From Muraenolepis orangiensis (lineage: Eukaryota > Chordata > Actinopteri > Gadiformes > Muraenolepididae), in the NCBI GenBank assembly GCA_027704905.1, contig CM051002.1, positions 3,749,824-3,813,823 of the forward strand: a stretch of 64,000 nucleotides of DNA. The letters are read 5' to 3'. Under the pieces are notes generated by a model. That model was not told the origin of the DNA and did no database searches. It saw only the letters and a list, made by a program, of their open reading frames with translations. Shown piece by piece: positions 31,774 to 42,430 of this stretch. Position numbers and translations under genes: made by a program. Within the stretch, counting starts at the first letter, position 1; every line of letters starts with the position of its first letter.

Positions 31774-33231
31774 GCGCACACTCTCTCTCTTTTTCAGACA
31801 CCTATACACATGCACACATTTAGTCTATATAGTCAATATTGGTAATCTATATGTGGCACGGTAGCCAATAGACTCAGACTTGTAGTGGTTTCCTTCAGCC
31901 AGCCACCCTGGTCCAAACATCAGCTTTGGATGGCCTATAGGGCGACATTGACACTGGCCCACTGCTCCCCACTCCAACCTGCCACTCGAACTGGCACTGC
32001 ATGAAAATAGCACAGAAATAGCATACAGGAAATACATGTGCTCCTTTGTAATGTTTAGTTTATTGTTGTTGAAATGCATACAGTCCATTGTTTCCATTGT
32101 GAACCCACTTGTGATTCCACATGTGGGTTGGGAACAATGTGTTCAAAATGGTTCTGTGCTCCGTGAAAGGCAGGGCTTCAGAGCCCAACAATGGAGTATT
32201 ACCTTAGTACATACCTTACCTGACCTTAGTTTGAGTCTTCAGCTGTTGTGGAGCAGGAGTTGAGAAAGAAAAATTGTTTTTCTTAATTTTGAGGATATCA
32301 CATTCTCCATTCATGCTTTCACCATCATTTGCTGTGATTTTCATGGAATTAACACAAACTGAATGTAATGTGGTCCCTTTATATATAAATGTATATAAGC
32401 ATACATTTAACCATTCAGCAAGATTAATTGACTTACTGTATTTACCTGTATATACTGTTGCCACTTCTGCAGGTAAAATTGACATTTATTTATTAATTAT
32501 ACTTTTTATTCCATTACCTTTCAAAAATGAATAATTTCTAAATTTCAAAGCTAATTATTATTAGTGCAACAATTTTTCTCAAGAACGCTTTAAATTACAT
32601 TGTTATTAAGGTTAGTAAAGGGTAAAAATATGTTAGAACAAGGGACTTGTTGATTCTCTCTGAATCGTAATTTTAACAACGTCCTGGCTTTGTGATGTTG
32701 TGATGCTTTGGACAGAGCATGGTTTAAGTGTTATTTTCATCAGTTAAATGTCCATAAAAATTGAAATAATGTCCAACCATTGTTTCTATTCTCATAAATG
32801 AGTACCATTTATTTCATTCAGAGGACAATAATCAAGGAAATATAGATCCGGATTACAGGTGGTATTTGTGCTTTTGATTGACAAATCAATTGTAAGATGA
32901 CAATGATTGTAAAAAAGAAATTATTTTGGTCTATCTTGTTTGGAATGGTAGTTATAGTCTCTTGTGTTCTGTAAATTGTAAGTAATGGCAGAATCCAGTT
33001 CAACGTTGAGTCCAAAAGGGGGCAGAATAAACTTAAAAAACCTGTTTTCTTTTCTATTCATTCCTGAAAAGGAAAATAGTTTAGCTGTTTTTTGCTGTAT
33101 TAGCATATTACATTTTTTTAGACCAATTTCTTTTAAATACAAAAATCTGAAACGGAACATGCTAGCGCTTGCAGTTTTCGTCCTCTCTGGAGTGAATACA
33201 AGAAAGAAGCCATATTCACAACTACTTTCCC

Positions 33232-33237
<6 letters not shown>

Positions 33238-33300
<63 letters not shown>

Positions 33301-33321
33301 TGTGTGTGTGTGTGTGTGTGT
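33238..33321. repeat. (CA)30-(TG)12 junction microsatellite
   Basis: About 60 bp of CA switches to TG through 'cacgtg' at 33296-33301, making a self-complementary array that could form a cruciform or Z-DNA. Confidence 0.95.
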
Positions 33322-33839
33322 TGAGGGGCACAGTGCATCAGTGCTACCACCCCATAGTTCCACAAACGCTCATGTTGTCTACGTATTGACAAATCTAAAA
33401 TGCAGTGGCATTGCAGATTCTGGCAGAGGAAGCTTATTTACTGACATGATGATGATGAACTGCCTCAAGTGAACAATATACAGTCAGTTGACCTTGTGTT
33501 TTACTCACGTATAAATTAACATAATAATTGCTATTGTGTAACTTGTCTCTCTCAGGGTTTACGCCGTGTTTTGAACATGCCGTGAATTGCCTATTTTCCT
33601 TTAATCCTCTAATCATATCCATCTCATGTTTTCATTGCAATTGTTTGTGTGTGCCTAGCCGAAGCTTTGATTCTTCAACAGATGGAGATGCTTGTCTGAT
33701 ATGTTCAGCTTTGTAAAAGCACCACAGGAGACACTAAATGGATTTGCATAGTATTTTTAAGTTAAATCCCCTGACCTAAAAAACCCAGTAATTTTCCAAA
33801 CTCTTCTATAGATCTGAATGACCTCCTCCTCCAGGCATT

Positions 33840-33888
33840 GTAGTTGTTGTGGTTGTTGTTGTTGTTGTTGTAGTTGTTGTTGTTGTTG
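33840..33888. repeat. (GTT)n microsatellite
   Basis: GTT/TTG triplets with a few G and A substitutions. Confidence 0.9.
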
Positions 33889-33988
33889 TGCAGTGGCATG
33901 TCAGTACCGCTGTGCAGAGGGTCAACAGGTGTGTTGTGTTGTATGCTATTCTGTGTTCAGCAGGAGGCTTACTTTGCCCTGATTAGGT

Positions 33989-34037
33989 GTAATTTAGTCC
34001 ATGTACCATCTGACAGATGGTACATGGACTAAATTAC
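33989..34037. repeat. 49-bp perfect palindrome (24-bp arms, 1-bp spacer)
   Basis: The left arm (33989-34012) begins gtaatttagtcc and ends accatctg; the right arm (34014-34037) is its exact reverse complement, beginning cagatggtacatgg. A single A at 34013 separates them. Confidence 0.95.
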
Positions 34038-34151
34038 TAGTACTGTTTAAAGTGCAAATTAACCCAAATTTGAACAGAAGAATTTCCGCCCAGGAGTTTA
34101 AAAATTCAAAAAATGTACACAATTTCTAGAGAATTTTCCCTTATTGACAAC

Positions 34152-34364
34152 TGAGTGTGAGTGTGTGTCTGTGGTTGGTGGCTGGTTTATCAGCCTCACT
34201 TGGCCTGAATTGGACTGATTGGCTGGTGAGGCTGCACACCTGTGGGTCATTGTTATTCATAAAACGCTGCAATAAACCAGATTCCTCATCAACCTGTGTC
34301 CTTGTCTTCGGGAGGAGCCCTCAAGTAGCCATGTTAATGACTTGTGGCAGCTTCGTCTGCTACA
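34152..34364 (+). mobile_element. LTR-like element, left copy (+ orientation)
   Basis: Runs from tgagtgtgag to gtctgctaca and is followed by 'tagtgcctgaacagggac', which resembles a lysine-tRNA primer-binding site of LTR retrotransposons. It shares long blocks with the inverted copy at 34629-34918 (tgaattggactgattggctg, aacctgtgtccttgtcttc, cattgttatt). Boundaries approximate. Confidence 0.55.
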
Positions 34365-34628
34365 CGTAGTGCCTGAACAGGGACCTGAAGACACCATGGA
34401 ACACAAGGGAGAGTCTCCTCTCTGACAAGTGCTTCAGGAGCGGTAGAACCAGCTCCAGTGTCAGCAGGCACAAGCGCCGGCGGCGATGGCTACCCGAGCG
34501 TCGTAGGAACAGAGGGCCCTCCAGGATCTCCTCTGCCGAGGGGTGGCTTTCGCCCCCCAGGTGGACAAGGACCCAGACGACAGGGAGCAGACAATCCAGG
34601 TCGCCCTGCCCAAGATGAGGCCAGGACG
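34365..34628 (+). mobile_element. Internal segment between two inverted LTR copies
   Basis: 264 bp starting with the primer-binding-site-like sequence and continuing with GC-rich sequence (ggcggcgatggctacccgag, ggtggctttcgccccccagg). The longest frames are short (66-91 residues) without gag or pol motifs I can name. It is probably the beginning of the internal region of a retroelement, with the rest lost. Confidence 0.4.
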
Positions 34629-34918
34629 CTGCCACGAGCCATTAACATTGCGACTTAAGGGATCCTCCTGAAGACAAGGACACAGGTTGAAAAGAAAGCT
34701 GGTTCATTGCAGCATTTTGAATGATGTTGGACAAAGCAGATGTAACGTAATAGAGCTCTCTCCTCAAATGTGTGTGTGGTGGTGGCTGTTTTAACCTGTG
34801 CATCTTGATTAACAATGACAACAGGTGTGCAGCCTCACCAGCCAATCAGTCCAATTCAGGCTAGATGAGGCTACTTAAATTAGCCACCAACCACATACAC
34901 ACACTCCACTCTAATGTC
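34629..34918 (-). mobile_element. LTR-like element, right copy (inverted)
   Basis: Reverse complement of the left copy: gctgccacgagcc, gaagacaaggacacaggtt, ggtgtgcagcctcaccagcc, aatcagtccaattcagg, gccaccaaccacatacacac. It contains about 75 bp not present in the left copy (around 34720-34800). Two LTRs in opposite orientation are not what a single standard insertion produces. Confidence 0.55.
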
Positions 34919-35090
34919 TAACAACTTTAGACAATTTTGTCGAAAATTACACGGAAATGTTCACCATCACATATTTCAATTGAAAAAAGTGATTTTTCGG
35001 CGATGTACTCCTGTTACCCTTTAATGATTCTCTGCTTCCACTTATTCCATCCCATCCCTTCCCTCTGTGATCGGCCCGTGGAACCACCAG

Positions 35091-35278
35091 AGATGTACCA
35101 GTTCACAGTGTCGGAGGGGGCCGCGGTAGGCACCTCGGTGGGCCGTGTTATAGCCACAGACGCCGACATGGGGGAGAACACGGACATGGGTTACATGATC
35201 AGCGACCAAGAGGGGGGGCAGCTCTTTAAAGTCACCACCGATGTGGACACCCAGGAAGCTGTCATCTGCATCAAGAAG
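35091..35278 (+). CDS. cdh22: Type II cadherin exon (188 nt), EC3 start; probably cdh22
   Basis: Flanked by acceptor aaccaccag and donor gtacaag; begins in phase 1 and ends in phase 0. After splicing the first codon becomes Lys and the frame reads KMYQFTVSEGAAVGTSVG, RVIATDADMGENTDMGYM, QLFKVTTDVDTQEAVICIKK. DADMGEN is the EC3 DxD-type calcium motif. 188 nt is the expected size for this type II exon. GENTDM and FKVTTD...DTQEA are closest to what I remember of CDH22. The next exon (EC3 second half, about 254 nt) is not seen; it could lie in the gap at 35501-36500 or beyond 64000. Confidence 0.9.
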
Positions 35279-35500
35279 GTACAAGAATGCCAATCCTCGC
35301 TCTGGGATGGATGATCAGTTACTAAATATATCCGTCAGCATGTATCAGGGCCTCCCTTTTGGCCAAAAATTGGCTAGAAAGCGTCCATTGAAAGGTCTCG
35401 GTGCAACCTAGTTTCCCTTTGAACTTCCCCATTTCAGGGGTATTTATCAATATCCGACCACTTTTTTATATTTCAGTCCCCAAAAGTACAGAGGGAGAAG

Positions 35501-36500
35501 NNNNNNNNNNNNNNNNNNNNNNNNNNNNNNNNNNNNNNNNNNNNNNNNNNNNNNNNNNNNNNNNNNNNNNNNNNNNNNNNNNNNNNNNNNNNNNNNNNNN
35601 NNNNNNNNNNNNNNNNNNNNNNNNNNNNNNNNNNNNNNNNNNNNNNNNNNNNNNNNNNNNNNNNNNNNNNNNNNNNNNNNNNNNNNNNNNNNNNNNNNNN
35701 NNNNNNNNNNNNNNNNNNNNNNNNNNNNNNNNNNNNNNNNNNNNNNNNNNNNNNNNNNNNNNNNNNNNNNNNNNNNNNNNNNNNNNNNNNNNNNNNNNNN
35801 NNNNNNNNNNNNNNNNNNNNNNNNNNNNNNNNNNNNNNNNNNNNNNNNNNNNNNNNNNNNNNNNNNNNNNNNNNNNNNNNNNNNNNNNNNNNNNNNNNNN
35901 NNNNNNNNNNNNNNNNNNNNNNNNNNNNNNNNNNNNNNNNNNNNNNNNNNNNNNNNNNNNNNNNNNNNNNNNNNNNNNNNNNNNNNNNNNNNNNNNNNNN
36001 NNNNNNNNNNNNNNNNNNNNNNNNNNNNNNNNNNNNNNNNNNNNNNNNNNNNNNNNNNNNNNNNNNNNNNNNNNNNNNNNNNNNNNNNNNNNNNNNNNNN
36101 NNNNNNNNNNNNNNNNNNNNNNNNNNNNNNNNNNNNNNNNNNNNNNNNNNNNNNNNNNNNNNNNNNNNNNNNNNNNNNNNNNNNNNNNNNNNNNNNNNNN
36201 NNNNNNNNNNNNNNNNNNNNNNNNNNNNNNNNNNNNNNNNNNNNNNNNNNNNNNNNNNNNNNNNNNNNNNNNNNNNNNNNNNNNNNNNNNNNNNNNNNNN
36301 NNNNNNNNNNNNNNNNNNNNNNNNNNNNNNNNNNNNNNNNNNNNNNNNNNNNNNNNNNNNNNNNNNNNNNNNNNNNNNNNNNNNNNNNNNNNNNNNNNNN
36401 NNNNNNNNNNNNNNNNNNNNNNNNNNNNNNNNNNNNNNNNNNNNNNNNNNNNNNNNNNNNNNNNNNNNNNNNNNNNNNNNNNNNNNNNNNNNNNNNNNNN
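35501..36500. other. Assembly gap of exactly 1000 N
   Basis: Placeholder gap between the cadherin intron and the 3' end of a third Tx1-type LINE copy, so it must hide at least the body of that element if full length. Confidence 0.99.
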
Positions 36501-36594
36501 TTTTTATTTTTGTTTTGTGTTTTTGCACAATGAAGCACTTTATTTGATCACAATTGATCTAGTGTAAATAAAGTGTTTTTGCAAAAGTCAAAAG
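36501..36594 (+). mobile_element. Tx1-clade LINE 3' end, copy 3
   Basis: The visible 94 bp match the last part of copies 1 and 2: gcacaatgaagcactttatt, gatctagtgtaaataaagtg, gcaaaagtcaaaag. As in the other copies it is followed directly by (TTC)n. The rest is in the gap. Confidence 0.9.
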
Positions 36595-36738
36595 TCTTCT
36601 TCTTCTTCTTCTTCTTCTTCTTCTTCTTCTTCTTCTTCTTCTTCTTCTTCTTCTTCTTCTTCTTCTTCTTCTTCTTCTTCTTCTTCTTCTTCTTCTTCTT
36701 CTTCTTCTTCTTCTTCTTCTTCTTCTTCTTCTTCTTCT
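36595..36738. repeat. (TTC)48 microsatellite, LINE target
   Basis: 144 bp of uninterrupted TTC immediately downstream of LINE copy 3. Such GAA/TTC tracts can form triplex DNA. 36740-37330 downstream shows nothing I recognise. Confidence 0.97.
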
Positions 36739-37456
36739 CCGACTCCCATGGTGCATTCCGTGTTAATTCAGCCTGACACCTGTTTTGCCCTATAACAAGG
36801 GCACCCAGCATGGGTGGGTGGGTGGGGGGTGCTTTTGGAGACGGTGGATGGAGCTCTGGGATACACTATCTCAGTGATTAACCTCTCCGGCCCGTTTGGA
36901 TAAGTCAACGGTATAAATCTCGGAGGCATTCACTGTCGACTCCAAAAAACCAATTACCTTCTCAATGACCTAATAATAATAATATAATATTTACATTGTG
37001 GTAGCAGCCAGGTTCTGTGTGCCTGTAGTCTGGGATGTTGAGGTGAAACCATACCTTCAGTATTCAGTATATTTTGGAGCCTTTCTCATATTTCCTAATG
37101 ACAGTGCCGTACCATTGGCCAATCACTGCCATTCATATCGGATGATTTACTTTCTTTGGCTGCACTTTGGAAAATGTTTAATTGGTAATTGGAAAAAAAG
37201 GTGACTTGACTTGGTTGATTATTGACCATTAAATGAGTGCAGCAGGACGACATATTTAATCAATAACTAATTTAAACAAAGAGAGAAATGTGCAGATACC
37301 ATATATCTATATTTAGTAACGGGTTAGCTAACCCTATTTGTGTGTGTGTGTGTGTGGGGGGGGGGGGGCAGATGCTGGGGTGTGTACAAGCTGTCTCAGC
37401 AGGTCAAATCCATTGCCAGTCATTGCCATCCAGATCTCTTCCCAAAAACAAACACA

Positions 37457-38316
<860 letters not shown>

Positions 38317-41300
38317 CAACCAAACGTCGAGCTGGCAGGCTTAGGATCGGCGGACGGGCAGTCATCCCGACCGTCCAAAACCGAGGCCTGTCAGTGTTTC
38401 AACTCAATGTCGAGGGCCTAACAACCGCCAAACTCCAAGTCCTGCGTCACCTGGCTGATTCTAACGGGGCAGCGGTTCTGCTCCTGCAGGAGACACACTG
38501 CACATCAGACAACATCCTCAAGATCCCTGGGTTCCATCTCGCTGGGTCCATCTACAGCAAGCAACACGGTGTGGCAACGGTCGTCCGGACTGAAATATAC
38601 TGGTCAGCCAGTAGCCAATCCCCACCAGGCTCTAGCATCGAGTGGCTGGTTACTAAAATCCAGGAAACATCAGTCGTCAACGTATACAAGCCCCCACCAT
38701 CAGAGCTGTCCGCGACGTCACTCCCATCAATAACTGCACCCGCCATCTATGCAGGTGACTTCAACTGTCAGCACACAGACTGGGGTTACAACCACACAAC
38801 ACCTAATGGAGTGGCGCTGAGTGAATGGGCCTCCAACACTGATGCTCTGCTGCTGTATGACCCCAAGGAGCCTCCAACCTTCTTCTCTGCACGCTGGAAT
38901 ACCTCCACCAACCCGGACCTGGCCTTCGCCATCTGCCACAGTAACGACCCGAAACCGGAGAGACGCGTCCTGGACAGGTTTCCCCGCTCACACCACCGAC
39001 CATCCATCATTAAAGTCCCATCACTGGTGGAACCGGTACCAGGGAAACCCGTCAAGCGATGGAACTTCCGAAAGGCCAACTGGGAGTCGTATGCTGAGGA
39101 GACTGAAAGAAGGTCAGCTGGCCTGCCAGACCCAGACACAGCCGACCTGGATGCGGCCTATGCAGCCTACTGCCAGGTCCTCCTGGGTGCGGCAAAGAAG
39201 ACCATCCCACGTGGCTATAACAGGAATTACATCCCAGGTTGGGACGAGGAATGCAGCCGTTTTCTGTGTGACCACCAGAGGGCTAGCTCCAGAGAAGAGG
39301 TGGATGTGACTGCAGCAGCACTGCTACAGAAGATGGATATCACCCGCAGGGCCAGATGGACAGAAGTCGTTGAATCAATCGACTTCACCCATTCTAGTCG
39401 CAAGGCGTGGCAGACCATCAACCAGCTCACAGGCAGAAATACAACTCCCCACAGCTGCCCAGTCACAGCAAATGCCATCGCATCCCAGCTCCTGAAGAAT
39501 GGCCGCTTCCCGGATGCTGACAAAGACTTTGCCCGATTGACATCGCGTGAGGTGTCTTGCATCTCAGGAGCGGCCAGTGTCGATTCCAACCTCTCGGGAG
39601 AATTCACAGCAGAGGAACTCAGTGAGGCCAAGAGCAAGCTCAAGCCAGGCAAATCCCCTGGCCGTGACAACATCCACCCGGAGTTCGTCATCCACCAGAG
39701 CACAACAACATCTGGCTGGCTGTGTGCTTTCTATACATCATGCTACCAGAGATTAAAGCTCCCAAAGACTTGGCGCCGTGCCTCTGTCATAGCTCTGCCG
39801 AAGCCAAATAAACCTGCAGAAGACCCCAAGTCATACAGACCAATCTCGTTGCTCTGTGTCCCATTTAAGATCTTGGAGAGGATGATCCATAGCCGCATCG
39901 AGCCAGTGGTGGACTCACAGCTCCCACGGGAACAAGCTGGTTTCCGTCGTGGAAGATCAACAGCAGACCAGGTAACACTACTCTGTCAGGACATCGAGGA
40001 CAGCTTCCAGAACAATGAGAAAGCTGGGGTAGTGTACCTGGATCTGACTGCTGCATATGACACCGTGTGGCACCGGGGACTCCACCTGAAGCTGCTGAGG
40101 ACAATACCGGACCGCCACATGGTGAAGTTCATCATGGAGACACTTTCCAACCGCAGCTTCATCCTCCAGACCAGCAGTGGCCAGTGCAGTAGGCTCAGAA
40201 GACTGAAGAACGGGGTACCGCAGGGGTCTGTTCTCTCGCCGATGCTGTTCAATGTTTACATCCACGACCTACCTGATACAGTATCCAATAAGTATGGCTA
40301 CGCAGACGATCTTGCCATCATGCTGAGCCGACCAACGTGGAAGGCGATGGAAGAGGGGCTTAACGAAGACATGGGCACACTGGTAGCATACCTTCGAAGG
40401 TGGCGTCTACAGCTCAGCGTCGGAAAAACAGTCGCAGCGGCATACCACCTTAGCACCAGAGAAGCCAGGAGGGAACTTCAGGTGCACGTCGACAACAAAT
40501 GTCTGGAGGTCCAGCAAGCCCCGAAGTATCTTGGAGTGCGTCTGGATCGGACATTATCATTCAAACAACACCTGGAAGAAGTCAAGGCCAAGGTGACATC
40601 CAGGGTCGCGCTGATCCGCCGCCTCGCTGGAACAACCTGGGGAGCCTCCGCTAAGACGCTGCGAATATCCACCCAAGCCCTGGTCTTCTCTGCAGCGGAA
40701 TACTGCGCCCCAGTCTGGAGCAGAAGCCCTCATGCGATAAAGGTCAACGTGGCTATCAATACCTCCCTCCGAATAATAACTGGATGCTTAAAGCCTACCC
40801 CTGTGTCCCTCTTGCCAGTCCTCGCGGGAATAGCACCGGCCGGCCTCCGACGGGAGGCTGCCACCCTCGCCCTGGCCAGGAAGGCACAAAAGTATGACTG
40901 GCACATCTTGCACAACACCACAATAACACCAGCACCTCCAAGCAGACTCAAGTCCCGCCACCCCTACAACAAGGCAGCACAAGAGATGCTCAACTCCACC
41001 TCTGAGGACATCTCCAGAGATGCATGGTTGGCAGCAGCTTGGAAGCAGGAGTGGGAGTCAGCCGGGCCCTCCCGAATCCACTGTTACATCTGGGACCCAG
41101 GAGATTGCGCCATTGGAGGAGACGACCTACCACGTCGGCAATGGACCACACTGAACCGTCTACGAACTGGGGTCGGTCGCTTTAAAGCATCAATGAAGAC
41201 GTGGGGCTTGGCGGACAGTGCGGCATGCGAGTGCGGTGACCCTGACCAGACCGCCGACCATATAATCACCATCTGCCCCTTATATAGACCACCCTCGGAA

Positions 41301-41385
41301 GCCAGCCTCTTCGACCTAGGACCAGAGATGCGGGCATGGCTACATGACACCGAGTTGGACATCTGACGTTACACGAAAGAAGAAG
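38317..41385 (+). mobile_element. 5'-truncated EN-RT LINE (Jockey/I-like group) with 9-bp TSD
   Basis: 3.07 kb flanked by a perfect 9-bp target-site duplication 'atccacggc' at 38308-38316 and 41386-41394. The 3' UTR is only 19 bp and ends in gaaagaagaag. The insertion splits the Rex1-like linker frame (NQ-type KPWM / NREVC), which joins across it. The clade is not resolved by eye; the C-terminal CEC...H...C motif and overall layout are of the Jockey/I type. Confidence 0.85.
38319..41366 (+). CDS. LINE endonuclease-reverse transcriptase ORF, near full length, no start codon
   Basis: Open for 1015 codons across the inserted segment with no ATG at its beginning; the first plausible conserved residues are VFQLNVEGL at 38394 (codon GTG), so the 5' end was lost on insertion. 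Residue numbers count from 38394. Endonuclease: LLLQETHCTS (about 30), AGDFNCQHTDWG (about 120), SHHRPSIIKV. Reverse transcriptase: GKSPGRDNIHPEF, YRPISLLCVPFKILERM, EQAGFRRGRSTADQV, VYLDLTAAYDTVWH, GVPQGSVLSPMLFNVYI, YGYADDLAIM (about 635; catalytic Asp pair), PKYLGVRLDRTLSFKQHL. C-terminal zinc-like CECGDPDQTADHIITICP. All RT motifs are intact and there are no stops, suggesting a recent insertion. Confidence 0.88.
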   Translation, partial: TKRRAGRLRIGGRAVIPTVQNRGLSVFQLNVEGLTTAKLQVLRHLADSNGAAVLLLQETHCTSDNILKIPGFHLAGSIYSKQHGVATVVRTEIYWSASSQSPPGSSIEWLVTKIQETSVVNVYKPPPSELSATSLPSITAPAIYAGDFNCQHTDWGYNHTTPNGVALSEWASNTDALLLYDPKEPPTFFSARWNTSTNPDLAFAICHSNDPKPERRVLDRFPRSHHRPSIIKVPSLVEPVPGKPVKRWNFRKANWESYAEETERRSAGLPDPDTADLDAAYAAYCQVLLGAAKKTIPRGYNRNYIPGWDEECSRFLCDHQRASSREEVDVTAAALLQKMDITRRARWTEVVESIDFTHSSRKAWQTINQLTGRNTTPHSCPVTANAIASQLLKNGRFPDADKDFARLTSREVSCISGAASVDSNLSGEFTAEELSEAKSKLKPGKSPGRDNIHPEFVIHQSTTTSGWLCAFYTSCYQRLKLPKTWRRASVIALPKPNKPAEDPKSYRPISLLCVPFKILERMIHSRIEPVVDSQLPREQAGFRRGRSTADQVTLLCQDIEDSFQNNEKAGVVYLDLTAAYDTVWHRGLHLKLLRTIPDRHMVKFIMETLSNRSFILQTSSGQCSRLRRLKNGVPQGSVLSPMLFNVYIHDLPDTVSNKYGYADDLAIMLSRPTWKAMEEGLNEDMGTLVAYLRRWRLQLSVGKTVAAAYHLSTREARRELQVHVDNKCLEVQQAPKYLGVRLDRTLSFKQHLEEVKAKVTSRVALIRRLAGTTWGASAKTLRISTQALVFSAAEYCAPVWSRSPHAIKVNVAINTSLRIITGCLKPTPVSLLPVLAGIAPAGLRREAATLALARKAQKYDWHILHNTTITPAPPSRLKSRHPYNKAAQEMLNSTSEDISRDAWLAAAWKQEWESAGPSRIHCYIWDPGDCAIGGDDLPRRQWTTLNRLRTGVGRFKASMKTWGLADSAACECGDPDQTADHIITICPLYRPPSEASLFDLGPEMRAWLHDTELDI

Positions 41386-41437
41386 ATCCACGGCTTCTGG
41401 GTGGGGAATTTTGTGATCTGTTTGAGGGTGGTGACAG
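41386..41437 (-). mobile_element. Rex1-like LINE (minus), linker continuation
   Basis: Reads TVTTLKQITKFPTQKPWM on the minus strand and joins to NREVCLLLKARDAAF across the LINE insertion, showing that both belong to one older Rex1-like copy. Confidence 0.6.
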
Positions 41438-42116
41438 TGTCACCACCCTCAACCACTCTCAACTACCACTGTGTGGTACGGCAACACCACTGCACGGGAC
41501 AAGAAAGCCATCCAGAGGGTCGTAAGGACGGCAGAGAAGATCATCGGGTATGCACGTCCATGCATTTAGGAGATCTTTAGGACCAGATGTTTGAAGAAGG
41601 CCATGTCCATCATAAAGAACTGCAACCGCCCTGGGCACCATCTCTTCTCCCCTCCTACCATCTGGTCGACGATTGCACAGCATCCGTACAAGTACCACAT
41701 TTAAGGATCGTTTTTATGCACAAGCAGTGCGCCTACTGAACTGCTAGGAGTGCTGCCACTTTCACTTTCATAACATAGTCATTACCATAACACTTACATA
41801 CTTGGATGCTGGATTCTCTGGACTCATCACAGTTACTGCACTGTACTGCACTGTATTCACGATGCTGCTGCCCTACGGGCATTTTAAATGTTTTAGAAAC
41901 ATTTTTGTAAAAAAATTATAATAATAAAAAATAAAAACCCGTACATATCATTTATGTGACTTTGCTGCTCTTTTATTTTATTGTATATATAATTTATATT
42001 TTTATGGTGTTGTTTTTAAGATTTATACTGCGGGAGGGAATGGGGAGTAAGCGTTCCTATGTATTTGTTACAAATGGCAAATAAAAATCTTGTATCTTGT
42101 ATCTTGTATCTTGTAG
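41438..42116 (+). mobile_element. Rex1-type LINE 3' end (plus)
   Basis: Plus-strand remnant with TTTVWYGNTTARDKKAIQRV-like coding at 41465-41540, then 3' UTR ending with gaatggggagtaagc..., ggcaaataaaaatc and four copies of 'ttgtatc' (42087-42113). It interrupts the minus-strand Rex1-like copy and meets it at a 27-bp palindrome (41424-41450). Confidence 0.6.
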
Positions 42117-42430
42117 AAACCGGTTATGCAACTCAGAGTCATCTCCCTCAGGCCACACTTCGACTGTCCTAACAGTGGGCTTCACACGCTTGATGAGTGT
42201 TGTGTACTTAGGCACCATGAACAAAGAGACATGATCACTCTGTCCAAGGTGGGGGAGGGGCATGGCTTTGTAAGCATCAGCCTTGTTAGTGTAAGCATGG
42301 TCAAATGTTCTCTCTCCTCTTGTAGAGCAGGTGACATGCTGGTGAAATTTGTGAAACTCTGGGTGGGAGTTCCTCTGTTTGTTAATAGCAGAGTAATGTT
42401 CCTTCATATTGTTGTGTTCAGAACTCCGTT
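42117..42430 (-). mobile_element. Rex1-like LINE (minus), endonuclease C-terminal part
   Basis: Minus-strand reading NNMKEHYSAINKQRNSHPEF, HKFHQHVTCSTRGERTFDH, PLPHLGQSDHVSLFMVP and VRTVEVWPEGDDSELHNRF is the second half of a Rex1 endonuclease, including the catalytic SDH. The segment with the GDFN motif is deleted between HPE and FHKF. Confidence 0.7.

Larger units (their letters stand above)
30888..35090 (+). other. Cadherin intron (4.2 kb)
   Basis: Phase-1 intron from gtgagt to ccaccag. It holds CT, CA/TG and GTT arrays, a 49-bp near-perfect palindrome at 33989-34037 and an inverted LTR pair at 34152-34918. Apart from these, 30960-31725 and 31775-33235 show nothing I recognise. Confidence 0.8.

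Noticed and set aside
35470..35500. Possible cadherin exon starting after 'atttcag' at about 35476
   Set aside because: The acceptor-like sequence is followed by PKSTEGE-type residues, not the PLDFE-type start expected for the next type II exon, and it runs directly into the gap.
35401..36567. Open frames of 351-388 residues
   Set aside because: Almost entirely translated N from the second gap.
36548..36811. Poly-lysine, poly-arginine or poly-phenylalanine proteins
   Set aside because: Translations of the (TTC)48 array in different frames.
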